From: Poseidonocella pacifica
GTDB lineage: Bacteria; Pseudomonadota; Alphaproteobacteria; Rhodobacterales; Rhodobacteraceae
Length of the DNA: 64,000 bases
Reading direction: 5' to 3'
Assembly: GCF_900111875.1 (NCBI RefSeq)
Contig: NZ_FOJU01000001.1
Location: forward strand, 434,001 to 498,000
In this document: in pieces, positions 28,260 through 38,098 of the stretch
How the letters are laid out: each line of letters begins with the position of its first letter
Numbering within the stretch: the stretch's first letter is position 1
The notes under the pieces: generated by a model
Told to the model about the DNA's origin: nothing
Database searches by the model: none
What the model saw: only the letters and a program-made list of their open reading frames with translations
Position numbers and translations under genes: made by a program

Positions 28260-29228
28260 TCATGCCGTGCGATTGGCGGCCATGCGCGCCGCCAGTTCGA
28301 GAGCGGCAACGGTTGATCGTGGGTCGGCGCGCCCGGTCCCGGCGATGTCAAAGGCCGTGCCATGGTCAGGAGAGGTCCGAACGAAAGGCAGCCCGAGTGT
28401 GACATTGACCCCATGCGCGAAATCGATTGTCTTGATCGGGATCAGAGCCTGATCGTGGTACATGGCGATCGCGGCGTCGTACCGCTCGCGCGCTTCGGCA
28501 TGAAACATGGTATCGGCGGAATGCGGACCGCTTACGTCCAGCCCTTCGCGGCGGAGCCGTTGAATGACCGGGGAGATCATGTCGATCTCTTCCGAGCCCA
28601 TCGCGCCACCTTCCCCCGCGTGAGGGTTGAGACCAGCAACAACAAGCCGGGGCGCTTCGATGCCGAAGTCCCGCCGAAGCGCGCGCTCCGTCGTCACGAT
28701 CGTCTCGGATAGCAATTCGTCGGTCAGCGCTTGCGGCACGTCGGAGAGCGGAATGTGGATTGTGGTGGGAACCACCCGCAGCGCGTCGCAGGCCAGCATC
28801 ATCACAACGCGGTCAACCCCGGCCAGAGCGGCCAGATATTCCGTGTGACCGGGATAGGCAAAGTTCGCACCATCTTTCAGCGCCTTTTTGTGGATCGGGG
28901 CTGTGCAAAGCGCGATGGCCTCTCCGCCCTGCACGAGATTGACAGCGCGGGCGATCACCTCGATCACGGCGCGTGCATTCTCGGGGCTGGGTTGTCCGGG
29001 GAGAGCGGGGGCGGGGAAATCATGCCGCAGGACCGGCAAAGCGCGAGACGCGACATAGAGCGCTTCGGCGGGGCTGGAGATTTCCGCAACCGGTGTTCCG
29101 GCGGGAAGATGCGACGGATCGCCGAGCCACGCAAAGGGGCGGCGCGCGCCGAGTGTTTCCCAGGCGCGCACGGCGAGTTCCGGCCCGATACCGGCGGGCT
29201 CTCCGCAAGTCAGAAGCAGCGGGCCCAT
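28260..29228 (-). CDS. pdxA: 4-hydroxythreonine-4-phosphate dehydrogenase
   Basis: PdxA oxidises 4-phosphohydroxy-threonine in the DXP-dependent pyridoxal phosphate pathway. The 322-residue protein shows CGEPAGIGPELA at the start, the metal-binding histidine segments YPGHTEYLA, GLNPHAGEGG and MYHDQALIP, and FVRTSPDHGTAFDIAG near the end. It starts 2 bases after the surA stop. Confidence 0.97.
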   Translation of the reverse strand: MGPLLLTCGEPAGIGPELAVRAWETLGARRPFAWLGDPSHLPAGTPVAEISSPAEALYVASRALPVLRHDFPAPALPGQPSPENARAVIEVIARAVNLVQGGEAIALCTAPIHKKALKDGANFAYPGHTEYLAALAGVDRVVMMLACDALRVVPTTIHIPLSDVPQALTDELLSETIVTTERALRRDFGIEAPRLVVAGLNPHAGEGGAMGSEEIDMISPVIQRLRREGLDVSGPHSADTMFHAEARERYDAAIAMYHDQALIPIKTIDFAHGVNVTLGLPFVRTSPDHGTAFDIAGTGRADPRSTVAALELAARMAANRTA

Positions 29229-29230
29229 CC

Positions 29231-30445
29231 TTATTCGTCCCGGATCACGGCATCTGCACGCAGCTGCGCGAGAAAGCTTTCGGCCACAGAGTTGAGCTTC
29301 GCGTTGCGCAGTTGCGTCTCTACCTGCTCTCGGTCCGTTCCGGTGTTTCCGGCGGCAGTGCGTCCGCAGAGCATCAAGAGCATCAGCGTATCCCCGTCCG
29401 CGCGGGTCAGCAGCGTTGAGGTTTCGCCCGGATCGAGCTTCGCCAGTTCGACGGCGATATCCTGCGGGATGTCCCCGGGGGCGCGATCGCTGCGCTCAAG
29501 TTGTTCGGGGGGCAGGTCCTTGGCGATCCCGTAGAGATCGTCGCAGGTGTCGGTCGCGGCGGTAATCCGGGCCGCTTCTGCAAGTGTCTCGGCGCTGCGT
29601 CCGCCGGGGAGATAAAGCGCCGCGTAATCGATGCTGGCATACTCCCGATCCACTCCAGTGACTTCCTCGATGGCGCGCAGCTGGAAGACCGCGACCGCGT
29701 TGTCGAGCGGCAGCGGTTCGGTCACCTCGCCGGGTTCAAGCCCGAGAAAGATCGTCCGCAGTTGTGGTGGGAAGCGCGACAAGGGAAGCCAAGGCAAACG
29801 CCCGCCCTGATCGCGGGTCGGGGTCGCCGAAACCTCACGCGCGCGCTGAGAGAAGGTCGTGAACGACTGCATCCCGCCCAGTTGTTCGGCAATGCGCATC
29901 GCCTCGGCGCGCCGTTGCGGCGGGGCGGGGATGATGATCTCGGCCAGAAGGACACGAACCGCATCCCCACTGCTGGAGGTGGCGAGCGCCATGTCGATCT
30001 CGCTCTGGGTGACTTGGGTCCGGGGAGCGAAGCGCGCCCGGATCAGCTCCCGCCAGCTCAGACCCGCACGAACAAAATCCCGCAGGGTTTCCGGCTCAAT
30101 ACCTTGCCCTCCGAGTTGCCCCAGAAACTGATCGAGCGAGAGATTGGCGCGGCCGGCGAATTCTTCCATGCCCGCGCGGATCTGCTCTTCGGCAAGGCGG
30201 ATACCGGCAGCTTCGGCCGCATCGAGGCGGAGCCGGTCGTCGATCAGACCCTCACGGGCGACTTCGGCCGGATTACCGGGATTGTTGAGAACGCCAAGCA
30301 GGCGCACACGCTGTTGAATTTCGTAATTCGTGATCACCCGGTCATTGACGCGGATGGCCGGTGCAAACAGGCCCTGAGCCGTCGCAACGGGAGCCGCAAA
30401 AGTGATGATGGCGAGAAGCGCGGGGAAGACGGCAATCAGGCGCAT
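29231..30445 (-). CDS. surA: SurA-like periplasmic chaperone / peptidyl-prolyl isomerase
   Basis: A 404-residue exported protein with the signal MRLIAVFPALLAIITFAAPVATA. The SurA N-terminal domain (about 30-170) includes VNDRVITNYEIQQRVRLL and LIDDRLRLDAAEAAGI, followed by a parvulin-like region (GGRLPWLPLSRFPPQL and GLEPGEVTEPL). It escorts outer-membrane proteins such as LptD. The parvulin domain is divergent, so isomerase activity is uncertain. It lies 16 bases after lptD. Confidence 0.9.
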   Translation of the reverse strand: MRLIAVFPALLAIITFAAPVATAQGLFAPAIRVNDRVITNYEIQQRVRLLGVLNNPGNPAEVAREGLIDDRLRLDAAEAAGIRLAEEQIRAGMEEFAGRANLSLDQFLGQLGGQGIEPETLRDFVRAGLSWRELIRARFAPRTQVTQSEIDMALATSSSGDAVRVLLAEIIIPAPPQRRAEAMRIAEQLGGMQSFTTFSQRAREVSATPTRDQGGRLPWLPLSRFPPQLRTIFLGLEPGEVTEPLPLDNAVAVFQLRAIEEVTGVDREYASIDYAALYLPGGRSAETLAEAARITAATDTCDDLYGIAKDLPPEQLERSDRAPGDIPQDIAVELAKLDPGETSTLLTRADGDTLMLLMLCGRTAAGNTGTDREQVETQLRNAKLNSVAESFLAQLRADAVIRDE

Positions 30446-30461
30446 GAATCCTCTTTCTTGA

Positions 30462-32567
30462 TCAGTAGGTGCAGCTTCGGCTGCGGTCGGTCTCGCTCCG
30501 GCGTCCGCCGAAGCCGCGCAGTTCGATCAGGAAATCGAACTCCGTCGAGGGGTCAAGCTCATCCGTGGACGTATAGCGGCGCGATGCCGACAATGTCATG
30601 GCGATGCATTCGTTTTCATAGGTCAACTCTCCCCCCGCGCGCGCGGTGCTTGCGCTGCTGACGTCATAACGCCAATCAACCGAGGCGGTCCAGTGCCGCG
30701 ACAGATCGTATCCGCCCTCAAGCGAAACTTCGGAGATAGCTTCATCCCGATCTTCGTCGTCATCCCGAGGCAGCAGCACATGGGTCGCCGCGAGGGTCAG
30801 CCGGTCGCCGTCCCATCCCAGCCGGGATTCGGATTTGGTCACATCAAAGCCGTCGTCGAACAAGGTTCGTGTGGTGAAGGCGAGGCCGTTCTCCGACAGA
30901 ACCTGTCCGCCGATCAGCCAATCCGATTGCCGCCCGGCGAGGCCGGAGCTTATGGAAAAGCTGTCGACGGAAGACTCACGATAAAGCCGGCCGAACCCGA
31001 GTTTGCTCGTCAGGCCGGAGGTCGCATCGGTCCGGCTCCATGTCAGCCCGGCAGAGGCGCGCAGCCCTTCGTCGCGGCGATCCGGGGCAGGGTATCGCGA
31101 CAGCGCGAACAGGTTTCCCTCGTCGAATTCGATCCGCGTGCTTTCCTCATTGGGGATCGTCGTGCCCAGTGTTTCCGACCACGCAAGGAGCACCACAGGT
31201 TCGAGCAGGTGGGTAACACCGGTCGCCCCTTGCCGGGCCAGAGGCCAACGCAATTCGGCGGCGATGGCTGGCTGGTAGGTAAAGGCGTTGGGGTCGCTCT
31301 CACTGTCCTGCTGAATATTGAACCAATCCACGTTGAGCCGGGTCAGAAGCCCGAACCGCAGTCCCGCCGGCCCGGTCCAACGCCGTTGCCAATCCAGTTC
31401 CGCATTGGCGCGTGACACATCCCGTCCCACGATATCGGTGTCGGAATAGCGGTAATGGCTATGGGCGCTCATGCCAAAGCGCAGGATTCCGCCAATGCGG
31501 GTGGGGGCGATCCGCCGGTCATAGATGATATCCCCGATGATCGTCGGCTGGGTGGAATTGGCCTCATCGTCGCGCAGGGTCTGGTAGTGGATGATACCTG
31601 CGCCGAAATACTCATCCGCCTGGGTGCGCGAAATTTCGACTTCGCTGTCGAGCCGGTCCTTGGAAGAATAGCCGTAGTCGAGAAGGTAGGTATCGTCGGT
31701 GGTGGCTTCCACGTCGAAATCGAGCGTGTATCCGCGATTGAGGTAAAAGAACCCGGAGCCGAAGAGATAGCCGCGCCACTCATCCGGTTTGATATCGTCG
31801 TCCGAAAGCGCGCCCTCCAGCGAGATCCACCCACGGGTGAACGCCTGTCGATAACGCCATTCCAACGTGCGGGTTTCGCGCGTCACGAACGGCGTCAGCG
31901 TGATGTCGGCGTGATCCCCGAGCCGGAGGAAATACGGCAGCTTCAGGCCCGTTCCCACTTCGGAGTTGGACCGAACCGACGGCACCAGAAAGCCCGATGC
32001 GCGCTCCAGCGTCGGGTCGGGAAAACGCAGGCGCGGCAACCAGAGCACTGGCACGTTCAGCACACGGAATTGGGCGTTCTCGAAATAGACCTGACGTTCG
32101 AGTTCGTCGTGGATCACGCGCGAGGCGCGAATCTGCCAGATCGGCGGGCCGCCGTTGCAGATCTGACACGAGGATGCTGCGACCTTGGCCAGTTGGGTAT
32201 AGCGTCCACCGGCGCGGTCAAGCTGAACGGCAGCAAGCTGAAGCTGCTGGTCGAGCACGAGACGAGCACCGCGCAGGATCCCGTCCTGAAGATCGCGGTC
32301 CAACTCGGCCCCATCCGCCAGAAGCAGCATGTCCTCCCCGTCTTCGATCCGTACCGGGCCCGTGATCGACAGGCGGTTCGCCTGATCGTCAAAGGTGATG
32401 GCCGAAGCGGTCAGGCGCGTGTCGCCCTGAAACACTTCGACGTTCCCTTCGGCAATCAATTGGTCCTCGCCCTCGATCCGCACACTGTCGGCGATGAGCA
32501 GCGCGGCCTCTTGCGCCAGAGAGGTACAGGGAAGGAGCGCCATCAGCGCCGCGAGTAACCGTTTCAT
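30462..32567 (-). CDS. lptD: LPS-assembly protein LptD
   Basis: The 701-residue outer-membrane barrel inserts LPS into the outer leaflet. A signal peptide (MKRLLAALMALLPCTSLAQ) precedes the OstA-like periplasmic domain (LIAEGNVEVFQGDTRLTAS), then the barrel. Two cysteines occur as CQIC near residue 125 and two near the end (NECIAM, SRSCTY), the pattern needed for LptD disulphides. The ATG at 32567 overlaps the lptG stop (ATGA) and has GGAGGA upstream; a longer frame through lptG is rejected. Confidence 0.95.
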   Translation of the reverse strand: MKRLLAALMALLPCTSLAQEAALLIADSVRIEGEDQLIAEGNVEVFQGDTRLTASAITFDDQANRLSITGPVRIEDGEDMLLLADGAELDRDLQDGILRGARLVLDQQLQLAAVQLDRAGGRYTQLAKVAASSCQICNGGPPIWQIRASRVIHDELERQVYFENAQFRVLNVPVLWLPRLRFPDPTLERASGFLVPSVRSNSEVGTGLKLPYFLRLGDHADITLTPFVTRETRTLEWRYRQAFTRGWISLEGALSDDDIKPDEWRGYLFGSGFFYLNRGYTLDFDVEATTDDTYLLDYGYSSKDRLDSEVEISRTQADEYFGAGIIHYQTLRDDEANSTQPTIIGDIIYDRRIAPTRIGGILRFGMSAHSHYRYSDTDIVGRDVSRANAELDWQRRWTGPAGLRFGLLTRLNVDWFNIQQDSESDPNAFTYQPAIAAELRWPLARQGATGVTHLLEPVVLLAWSETLGTTIPNEESTRIEFDEGNLFALSRYPAPDRRDEGLRASAGLTWSRTDATSGLTSKLGFGRLYRESSVDSFSISSGLAGRQSDWLIGGQVLSENGLAFTTRTLFDDGFDVTKSESRLGWDGDRLTLAATHVLLPRDDDEDRDEAISEVSLEGGYDLSRHWTASVDWRYDVSSASTARAGGELTYENECIAMTLSASRRYTSTDELDPSTEFDFLIELRGFGGRRSETDRSRSCTY

Positions 32568-33661
32568 CCGTCCTCCATATGCAGGATCAGCCCGAGCGCA
32601 AAGAGGATGCCGACCGCGGGCGGCGCCCACGCAGCGAGGATCACGGGAATTTGGCCGTTCTCTCCGAGGATTTGCGCGAAGTTCCGGACGAAATACAGGG
32701 CGAAAGCAAGCAAAACCGCGATCAGCACCATCAGGCCGGTGCGCCCGAACCTTGCGGGGCGCATGGTGAACGCAGCCGCGATCAGGACCATCGAGGCCAG
32801 AAACAGCGGGCGAGCGAGTTCGGTCTGAAACCATGTCACATGGCGGCGGGCGGAAAAGCCCGAGGCTTCGAGTTGAGCGATATAGATGGGCAGATCCCAG
32901 ATCGGGATGGCCGAAGGCGTACCGACAGAGGCCGCGATCCGCTCCTTCGTAAGGCTGGAGGCGATGCGCAGGGTTTCATGCTGTTGAGAGGAGGCTTCGG
33001 GATTGAGCCCCTCGGCCAGTGGCCACGCCTTGGCATTGGTGAGAATCCACGCCCCCTCGGCCAGAACGGCACGTTCCGCCTCCACCCGCCGGATCGGTGT
33101 GCCGGATGGCGCGAAGCTGAGGAACGACACCCCATAAAGCTCTGAGCCATCCCCATTGGCGGAAGATGCGCGGATAACCGTTTGACCTTGCTCAGAACCC
33201 TGGCGCAGCCACAGTCCTTCCCGCGAGATCGAGAAGATGCTTTCCACCCCGCTCTTGTAGCGCAGCGCGAGGGCGTCATAGCGCTTGGAGGTGGCCGCAA
33301 CGATCGGATTGACCACGGACACCGCGACAATCCCGATCAGCAGCGCCGCGACAAAGGGTGCCAACAACGCGCGAAGCGCAGAGCGCCCCGCTGCCCGTGC
33401 CACGACCAACTCCGACGTGCGGGCGAGGCCGAGAAACAGTGCGAGCGCCGCGAGGATCATCATAAGGGGCAAGAATTCGTAGAGCGTTTCCGGCGTCTGG
33501 AGCGCGGTAAGCTGCGCGGCCTCAGCAAGCCCCACGGTATCGCTGTCGAAACGGCGTATCTGTTCCACCAGATCCAGCAAAAAGAGAAAGGCCGCAAAAA
33601 CTGCGAAGGTCGCGAGGAAAATCATCAGGAACTTGCGCGCGAAATACCGGTGCAGAATCAT
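32564..33661 (-). CDS. lptG: LPS export ABC transporter permease LptG
   Basis: A 365-residue inner-membrane subunit of LptB2FG, which extracts LPS from the inner membrane. It starts MILHRYFARKFLMIFLATFA, followed by a large periplasmic beta-jellyroll and a C-terminal bundle. Helices sit at both ends, as in the YjgP/YjgQ family. It overlaps lptF upstream (ATGA) and lptD downstream (ATGA). The other Lpt subunits (A, B, C) are not in the window. Confidence 0.94.
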   Translation of the reverse strand: MILHRYFARKFLMIFLATFAVFAAFLFLLDLVEQIRRFDSDTVGLAEAAQLTALQTPETLYEFLPLMMILAALALFLGLARTSELVVARAAGRSALRALLAPFVAALLIGIVAVSVVNPIVAATSKRYDALALRYKSGVESIFSISREGLWLRQGSEQGQTVIRASSANGDGSELYGVSFLSFAPSGTPIRRVEAERAVLAEGAWILTNAKAWPLAEGLNPEASSQQHETLRIASSLTKERIAASVGTPSAIPIWDLPIYIAQLEASGFSARRHVTWFQTELARPLFLASMVLIAAAFTMRPARFGRTGLMVLIAVLLAFALYFVRNFAQILGENGQIPVILAAWAPPAVGILFALGLILHMEDG

Positions 33662-34785
33662 GTCGCCACCCTGCGGGCGCGCCGGTGGAGCCCCCCGCGC
33701 TGCGCGATCCAGAGCATGATGCCCGCGATCGCAAAGCCGACCCCGGCAGGGAGATAGGCCAGCGGCCAAAGCGCCGCAGTGCTTCGGACCGGGTCGGTTA
33801 TGGCACCGAGGGTGCCTTGTACGACGATCAGGAAAAAGATCGAAAGGATGATCCACGGCCCGATTCCAAAACGTGAAAAACCGCCCGCCATGAGCGTGGA
33901 AAAGCCGATGAGGGCCGCAGCGATGCAGAGCAACGGTTGTTGCAACCGCTCGTGCAACTCGGCCCGTACGCGGGCGGGGTCGGACCGTGCGATCTCCACA
34001 GCTTCATCCGGCGCGAACATCAGCATGGAGGTCGGTAGATGCCCCACCCGCGGGCGGGAGTCGCCCGCCTCCCCGATAAGCGCGCCGATGTCATAGGTGA
34101 AATCCTGAAAATGGGTTGTGGAAAGCCGCATCCCGTCCTGCTCCAGCGATTGCGCAAGTCCTTCGAGCATGACCAGTTTGGCCGCTTCCTCATCGCTGCG
34201 CACAAGGTAGGCCTCTGACGCGGTATAGGTGGTGATCCGTGTCGCTTCGCGGGTGTCCGACAAGAAGACGTGGCGCAGGACGGCATCGGGCGTGATCTCT
34301 CCGATATAGAAGGTCACACCTTTGACGGGATGCAGGAAAACGCCTTCTGTCAGTAGCTTGGCGGTGATGTTTCGCGCAATTTCATCCTCCCGGTCGCTCA
34401 GGCGATCCGCGCTCATCGGAACTAGGAAAAGCGTGAGCGCCGACATCATAACCGCGACCATCACGCCAAAGATCGCCACTGGCCGGGCCAGACGGAGCGG
34501 TGAATTCCCCGTGGCCTGAAGCGCGGTAAGCTCGGATTCCGAACTGAGCCGGTTGATGACATAGGTCGTTCCGGCAAACGCTGCGAGTGGGAGGATCTGG
34601 GCGATGACGGCGGGCAGGGACAGGAGCGAGAATTCTAGGAAAACGCGCGCGGATTGCCCATCCCCCACCAACTTGTCGAACAGCACGACGGCGCGGTTGA
34701 TCCAATAAACGGCGACCAGAACGAGCGCAAAGAATCCGAAAAGGACCGTGAGTTGCGACAGAAGATATTTGTCCGTCCTGCCCAC
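33658..34785 (-). CDS. lptF: LPS export ABC transporter permease LptF
   Basis: The 375-residue partner of LptG. YjgP/YjgQ landmarks include YLLSQLTVLFGFFALVLVAVYW at the start, LLSLPAVIAQILPLAAFAGT, YVINRLSSESELTALQATG and a final helix pair (GFSRFGIGPWIILSIFFLIV). The start is a GTG with GGGGG five bases upstream. It is the first gene of the minus-strand envelope operon and divergent from pepA. Confidence 0.94.
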   Translation of the reverse strand: MGRTDKYLLSQLTVLFGFFALVLVAVYWINRAVVLFDKLVGDGQSARVFLEFSLLSLPAVIAQILPLAAFAGTTYVINRLSSESELTALQATGNSPLRLARPVAIFGVMVAVMMSALTLFLVPMSADRLSDREDEIARNITAKLLTEGVFLHPVKGVTFYIGEITPDAVLRHVFLSDTREATRITTYTASEAYLVRSDEEAAKLVMLEGLAQSLEQDGMRLSTTHFQDFTYDIGALIGEAGDSRPRVGHLPTSMLMFAPDEAVEIARSDPARVRAELHERLQQPLLCIAAALIGFSTLMAGGFSRFGIGPWIILSIFFLIVVQGTLGAITDPVRSTAALWPLAYLPAGVGFAIAGIMLWIAQRGGLHRRARRVAT

Positions 34786-34930
34786 CTGTCCCCCGGGGTT
34801 TCGCCGCCTCTTTGGCGCTGGACACTAGCTCAACTCCGAACGGGGGAAAACTGCAATCTGGTCATTCCGGGGGGCGCGGGCTAGGACTCAAGCCCAAGAG
34901 AGCAAGAGACATCGCCAAGGAGGCTGCCAC

Positions 34931-36397
34931 GTGACGGACGTTCTTTCATTCCAATTTGCCGAAACGGATCTTGAGGCGATCGCAACCGCCGAGGGGCGCG
35001 TCGCCGTCGTCGTGGGCGCGGATGGCAAGATGGGGCCTGCGGCACGCCGGCTGAACCGGCTCAGCAAGGGCGCCGTGGCGCGTCTGGTCGGGGCCGAGCG
35101 CTTTGAAAAGGCCAAGCCGGGCGACGTGCTGAGCCTTGCGTTTCCCGCCGGAATGGAGGCCGAGGCGATCGACGTGGTAAAGCTTGACCGGCGCGCCGGG
35201 GCAGAAGAGGCCCGCAAAGCCGGGGCGTCTCTTGCCAAGGCTAAAGGCTCTGCCGCGCTGACCGTGTGTTTGGGCAGTATCGCACGTCCCGCGGAGGTGG
35301 TGCTTGGGTTGGCCATGCGGGCCTATGCCTTCAGCGATCACAAATCCGACAAGCCTGATGCGGCGCAGGGCGTAACGGTCATGTGCACCAAGCCGGATGA
35401 GGCAGAGGCGGCCGCCGCGCCGGTGCTCGCCGTGGCCGAGGGCGCGTTCTTCACCCGCGATCTGGTGAGCGAGCCTGCGAACGTGCTCAACACCGTGGAA
35501 TTCGCCGATCGGCTTGTGGCGTTGTCCGAGCTTGGGGTGGAGGTCGAGGTACTCGAAGAGGCGGATATGGAGGCGCTCGGGATGGGCGCGCTTCTGTCCG
35601 TGGGGCACGGCTCCGCACAGCCGTCAAAGATGGTGGTGATGAAGTGGATGGGCGGCGGCGATGAGTCCCCGCTCGCGCTTGTCGGCAAGGGCGTTGTCTT
35701 CGACACTGGCGGGATCAGCCTCAAGCCTGCCGCTGGCATGGAAGACATGACCATGGATATGGGCGGCGCGGGCGTTGTCTCTGGCGTGATGAAAACATTG
35801 GCGCGACGCAAGGCCAAGGCCAATGTGGTCGGCCTTGTCGGGATCGTCGAAAACATGCCCTCTGATCGTGCGACGCGCCCCGGCGATGTCGTGACCTCCA
35901 TGAAGGGCGATACGATCGAGGTCATCAACACCGATGCCGAAGGCCGTCTCGTGCTTGCCGACGTGCTTTGGTACGCGCAGGAAAAGATCAATCCTTCCTG
36001 CATCGTGGATCTCGCCACGCTGACCGGCGCGGCGATCATCGCCTTGGGCCACGAAAACGCAGGCGTGCTTTCCAACGACGACGAGTTTGTCGGCAAGTTC
36101 CTCAAGGCGGCTGCCGCCGAGGGAGAGGGCGCATGGCGTCTTCCGCTGGGACAGGGCTATGCGGACTTGATCAAGAGCCGGATCGCGGACGTCAAGAACT
36201 CCGGCGGCCGGCCTGCGGGCACGATCACCGCGGCCGAGTTCCTGCACCGGTTCATCAAGGATGGCATGCCTTGGATCCACCTCGATATCGCGGGTGTGGC
36301 ATCCGTCAAGGCAGAGACCAAGCTCGCGCCCCAAGGGGCAACGGGCTGGGGCGTTCTGTCTCTCAACCGGCTGGTACAGGAGTATTTCGAGAACTGA
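34931..36397 (+). CDS. pepA: Leucyl aminopeptidase (M17)
   Basis: A 488-residue dizinc exopeptidase removing N-terminal residues in the cytoplasm. The metal ligands sit in VGKGVVFDTGGISLKP and the family signature NTDAEGRLVLADVLWY is intact. The start is GTG with AAGGAGG upstream. Its TGA overlaps the holC ATG by one base. Confidence 0.96.
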   Translation: MTDVLSFQFAETDLEAIATAEGRVAVVVGADGKMGPAARRLNRLSKGAVARLVGAERFEKAKPGDVLSLAFPAGMEAEAIDVVKLDRRAGAEEARKAGASLAKAKGSAALTVCLGSIARPAEVVLGLAMRAYAFSDHKSDKPDAAQGVTVMCTKPDEAEAAAAPVLAVAEGAFFTRDLVSEPANVLNTVEFADRLVALSELGVEVEVLEEADMEALGMGALLSVGHGSAQPSKMVVMKWMGGGDESPLALVGKGVVFDTGGISLKPAAGMEDMTMDMGGAGVVSGVMKTLARRKAKANVVGLVGIVENMPSDRATRPGDVVTSMKGDTIEVINTDAEGRLVLADVLWYAQEKINPSCIVDLATLTGAAIIALGHENAGVLSNDDEFVGKFLKAAAAEGEGAWRLPLGQGYADLIKSRIADVKNSGGRPAGTITAAEFLHRFIKDGMPWIHLDIAGVASVKAETKLAPQGATGWGVLSLNRLVQEYFEN

Positions 36398-36855
36398 TGG
36401 GTGCGGCCTATTTCTACCATCTGACACGCCACCCGCTGGAGGTGACATTGCCGCTACTGATCGGCAAGTCGCTTGCGGCGGGTTGGCGCGTGGCGGTCCG
36501 GGGAACGGATGAGAACCGGCTGCGCACATTGGATGAGAAGTTATGGCTTGGGTCCGACAGTTTTCTACCGCACGGTATGGCGGGCGGTGAATTCGATAGT
36601 GACCAGCCTGTGCTTCTGACGCGGGATGATGCGCGGAACAGCGCGCAATGCTGGATGATGATCGACGGGGCCACCGCATCGCCTGACGAGGTCACGGCAG
36701 CGGAGCGTGTCTGCATCCTCTTCGATGGCAATGACGATGTCGCGATGCAGCGCGCGAGAGAGCAGTGGCGCACCCTGACAGGCGCGGGGTGTGCAGCACA
36801 ATACTGGTCCGAAGAAAGCGGTCGTTGGGAAAAGAAGAGGGATACAGCGGCGTGA
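36397..36855 (+). CDS. holC: DNA polymerase III chi subunit
   Basis: The 152-residue chi subunit links the clamp loader to SSB. It is recognised by YHLTRHPLEVTLPLLIGKSL and GWRVAVRGTDENRLRTLDEKLW, LGSDSFLPHG and a conserved C-terminal part. The pepA-holC coupling (TGATG) is usual in proteobacteria. Confidence 0.93.
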   Translation: MGAAYFYHLTRHPLEVTLPLLIGKSLAAGWRVAVRGTDENRLRTLDEKLWLGSDSFLPHGMAGGEFDSDQPVLLTRDDARNSAQCWMMIDGATASPDEVTAAERVCILFDGNDDVAMQRAREQWRTLTGAGCAAQYWSEESGRWEKKRDTAA

Positions 36856-36874
36856 ACGACCGAAAGCCTCCGCA

Positions 36875-38098
36875 ATGATCCGCAGCCGCGTCGCCTTTAT
36901 CATCCGGCGTTTGCGCAGCAGGTTGTGGATCAAGCCCATCGGTTATGCGGTTGCCGCCGTCGGTTCCGTGTTCCTCGCCGGGGCCTGCGATGCGCTCGAC
37001 TGGCAGGAATACGTGCTCAACATCAGCGACGAGACGATCGAGAAACTCCTCTCGGTCATCTCGGCGAGCATGTTGGGCGTTGCGACCTTTGCGGTGACCT
37101 CCATGGTATCGGCCTATGCCTCGGCAAGCGGGCGGGCCACCCCGCGCGCCTTTGCGCTGGTGATCTCTGACGGTCAGACGCAGACCGCGCTTTCCAGCTT
37201 TATCGGGGCGTTCATCTTCAGCGTGGTCGGCATCATCGCCATCCGCGTGGGCAGCTTTGGCGAGGTGGGGCGTTTTGCGCTGTTCGTCCTGACGGTGCTC
37301 ATCTTCGCTTGGGTCGTGCTGACCTTCGTTCGATGGGTGGACAGGATCGCGCGGCTTGGCCGATTGGGCAACACCATCCAGAAGGTCGACGACGCGGCGC
37401 GCGATGCCTTCGATCAGTGGCCCAGGAGCGCGCCGCTTGGCGCACGCCCAAGCAACGATGTGCCCGAGGGAACAGAGGTTTTTCCGGACCGGATCGGCTT
37501 CATCCAGCACGTGGATATGGAAGCGCTGCAACAATGGGCCGAGAAGAGCGAGACGCGTGTGCACCTGTTGGCCCGGCCGGGTGCCCATGTGCATCCCGAA
37601 CGACCTTTGCTTTGCGTGGAGGGCGCGGCCGAAGATCTGGACGCGGCGCGCAAGACAGTCCTGATAGATGGTGAGCGGTCTTTCGCAACCGATCCCCGGT
37701 TTGGCCTTATTGTCCTGTCGGAGATTGCCTCGCGCGCGCTGTCGCCTGCGGTCAACGATCCTGGCACCGCCATCGACATCGTCACCCGTATGGCGCGGAT
37801 ACTCCATGACTGGGCGGGAAAGGAACCGGTCGATCCGGAGTGTGACCGGGTCTATGTCGCGCCCCTCAACGCCAATGACTTGCTGGAGGACGGGTTTGCA
37901 GCCCTCTCCAAGGATGGGGTTGGATCGGTCGAGCTGGGGATATGGGTGCAGAAGTCGCTTGGCATCGTGATGCGTGCGAGAGATCCCGATCTGCGCGCGG
38001 CGGCGGAGCGACAGGCGAGGATTTCCGCGGACCGGGCCGAAGCTGCGCTGACATTCGAGCCGGACAGAGAGCGGATGAGGCGGGCACGGGCCTTTTAG
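36875..38098 (+). CDS. DUF2254 family membrane protein
   Basis: A 407-residue predicted inner-membrane protein with four hydrophobic segments in the first 170 residues (for example AVAAVGSVFLAGA, TFAVTSMVSAYASASGRATP and TALSSFIGAFIFSVVGIIAI). A soluble C-terminal domain follows, with DIVTRMARIL and SRALSPAVNDPGTA. The family has no experimentally assigned function known to me. The start is ATG at 36875, 19 bases after holC. Its last four bases overlap the convergent aspartic protease gene. Confidence 0.88.
   Translation: MIRSRVAFIIRRLRSRLWIKPIGYAVAAVGSVFLAGACDALDWQEYVLNISDETIEKLLSVISASMLGVATFAVTSMVSAYASASGRATPRAFALVISDGQTQTALSSFIGAFIFSVVGIIAIRVGSFGEVGRFALFVLTVLIFAWVVLTFVRWVDRIARLGRLGNTIQKVDDAARDAFDQWPRSAPLGARPSNDVPEGTEVFPDRIGFIQHVDMEALQQWAEKSETRVHLLARPGAHVHPERPLLCVEGAAEDLDAARKTVLIDGERSFATDPRFGLIVLSEIASRALSPAVNDPGTAIDIVTRMARILHDWAGKEPVDPECDRVYVAPLNANDLLEDGFAALSKDGVGSVELGIWVQKSLGIVMRARDPDLRAAAERQARISADRAEAALTFEPDRERMRRARAF

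Noticed and set aside
31455-32558. 367-residue plus-strand frame antisense to lptD
   Set aside because: It mirrors the codon pattern of lptD, has no ribosome site or family motif, and lptD is intact on the other strand.
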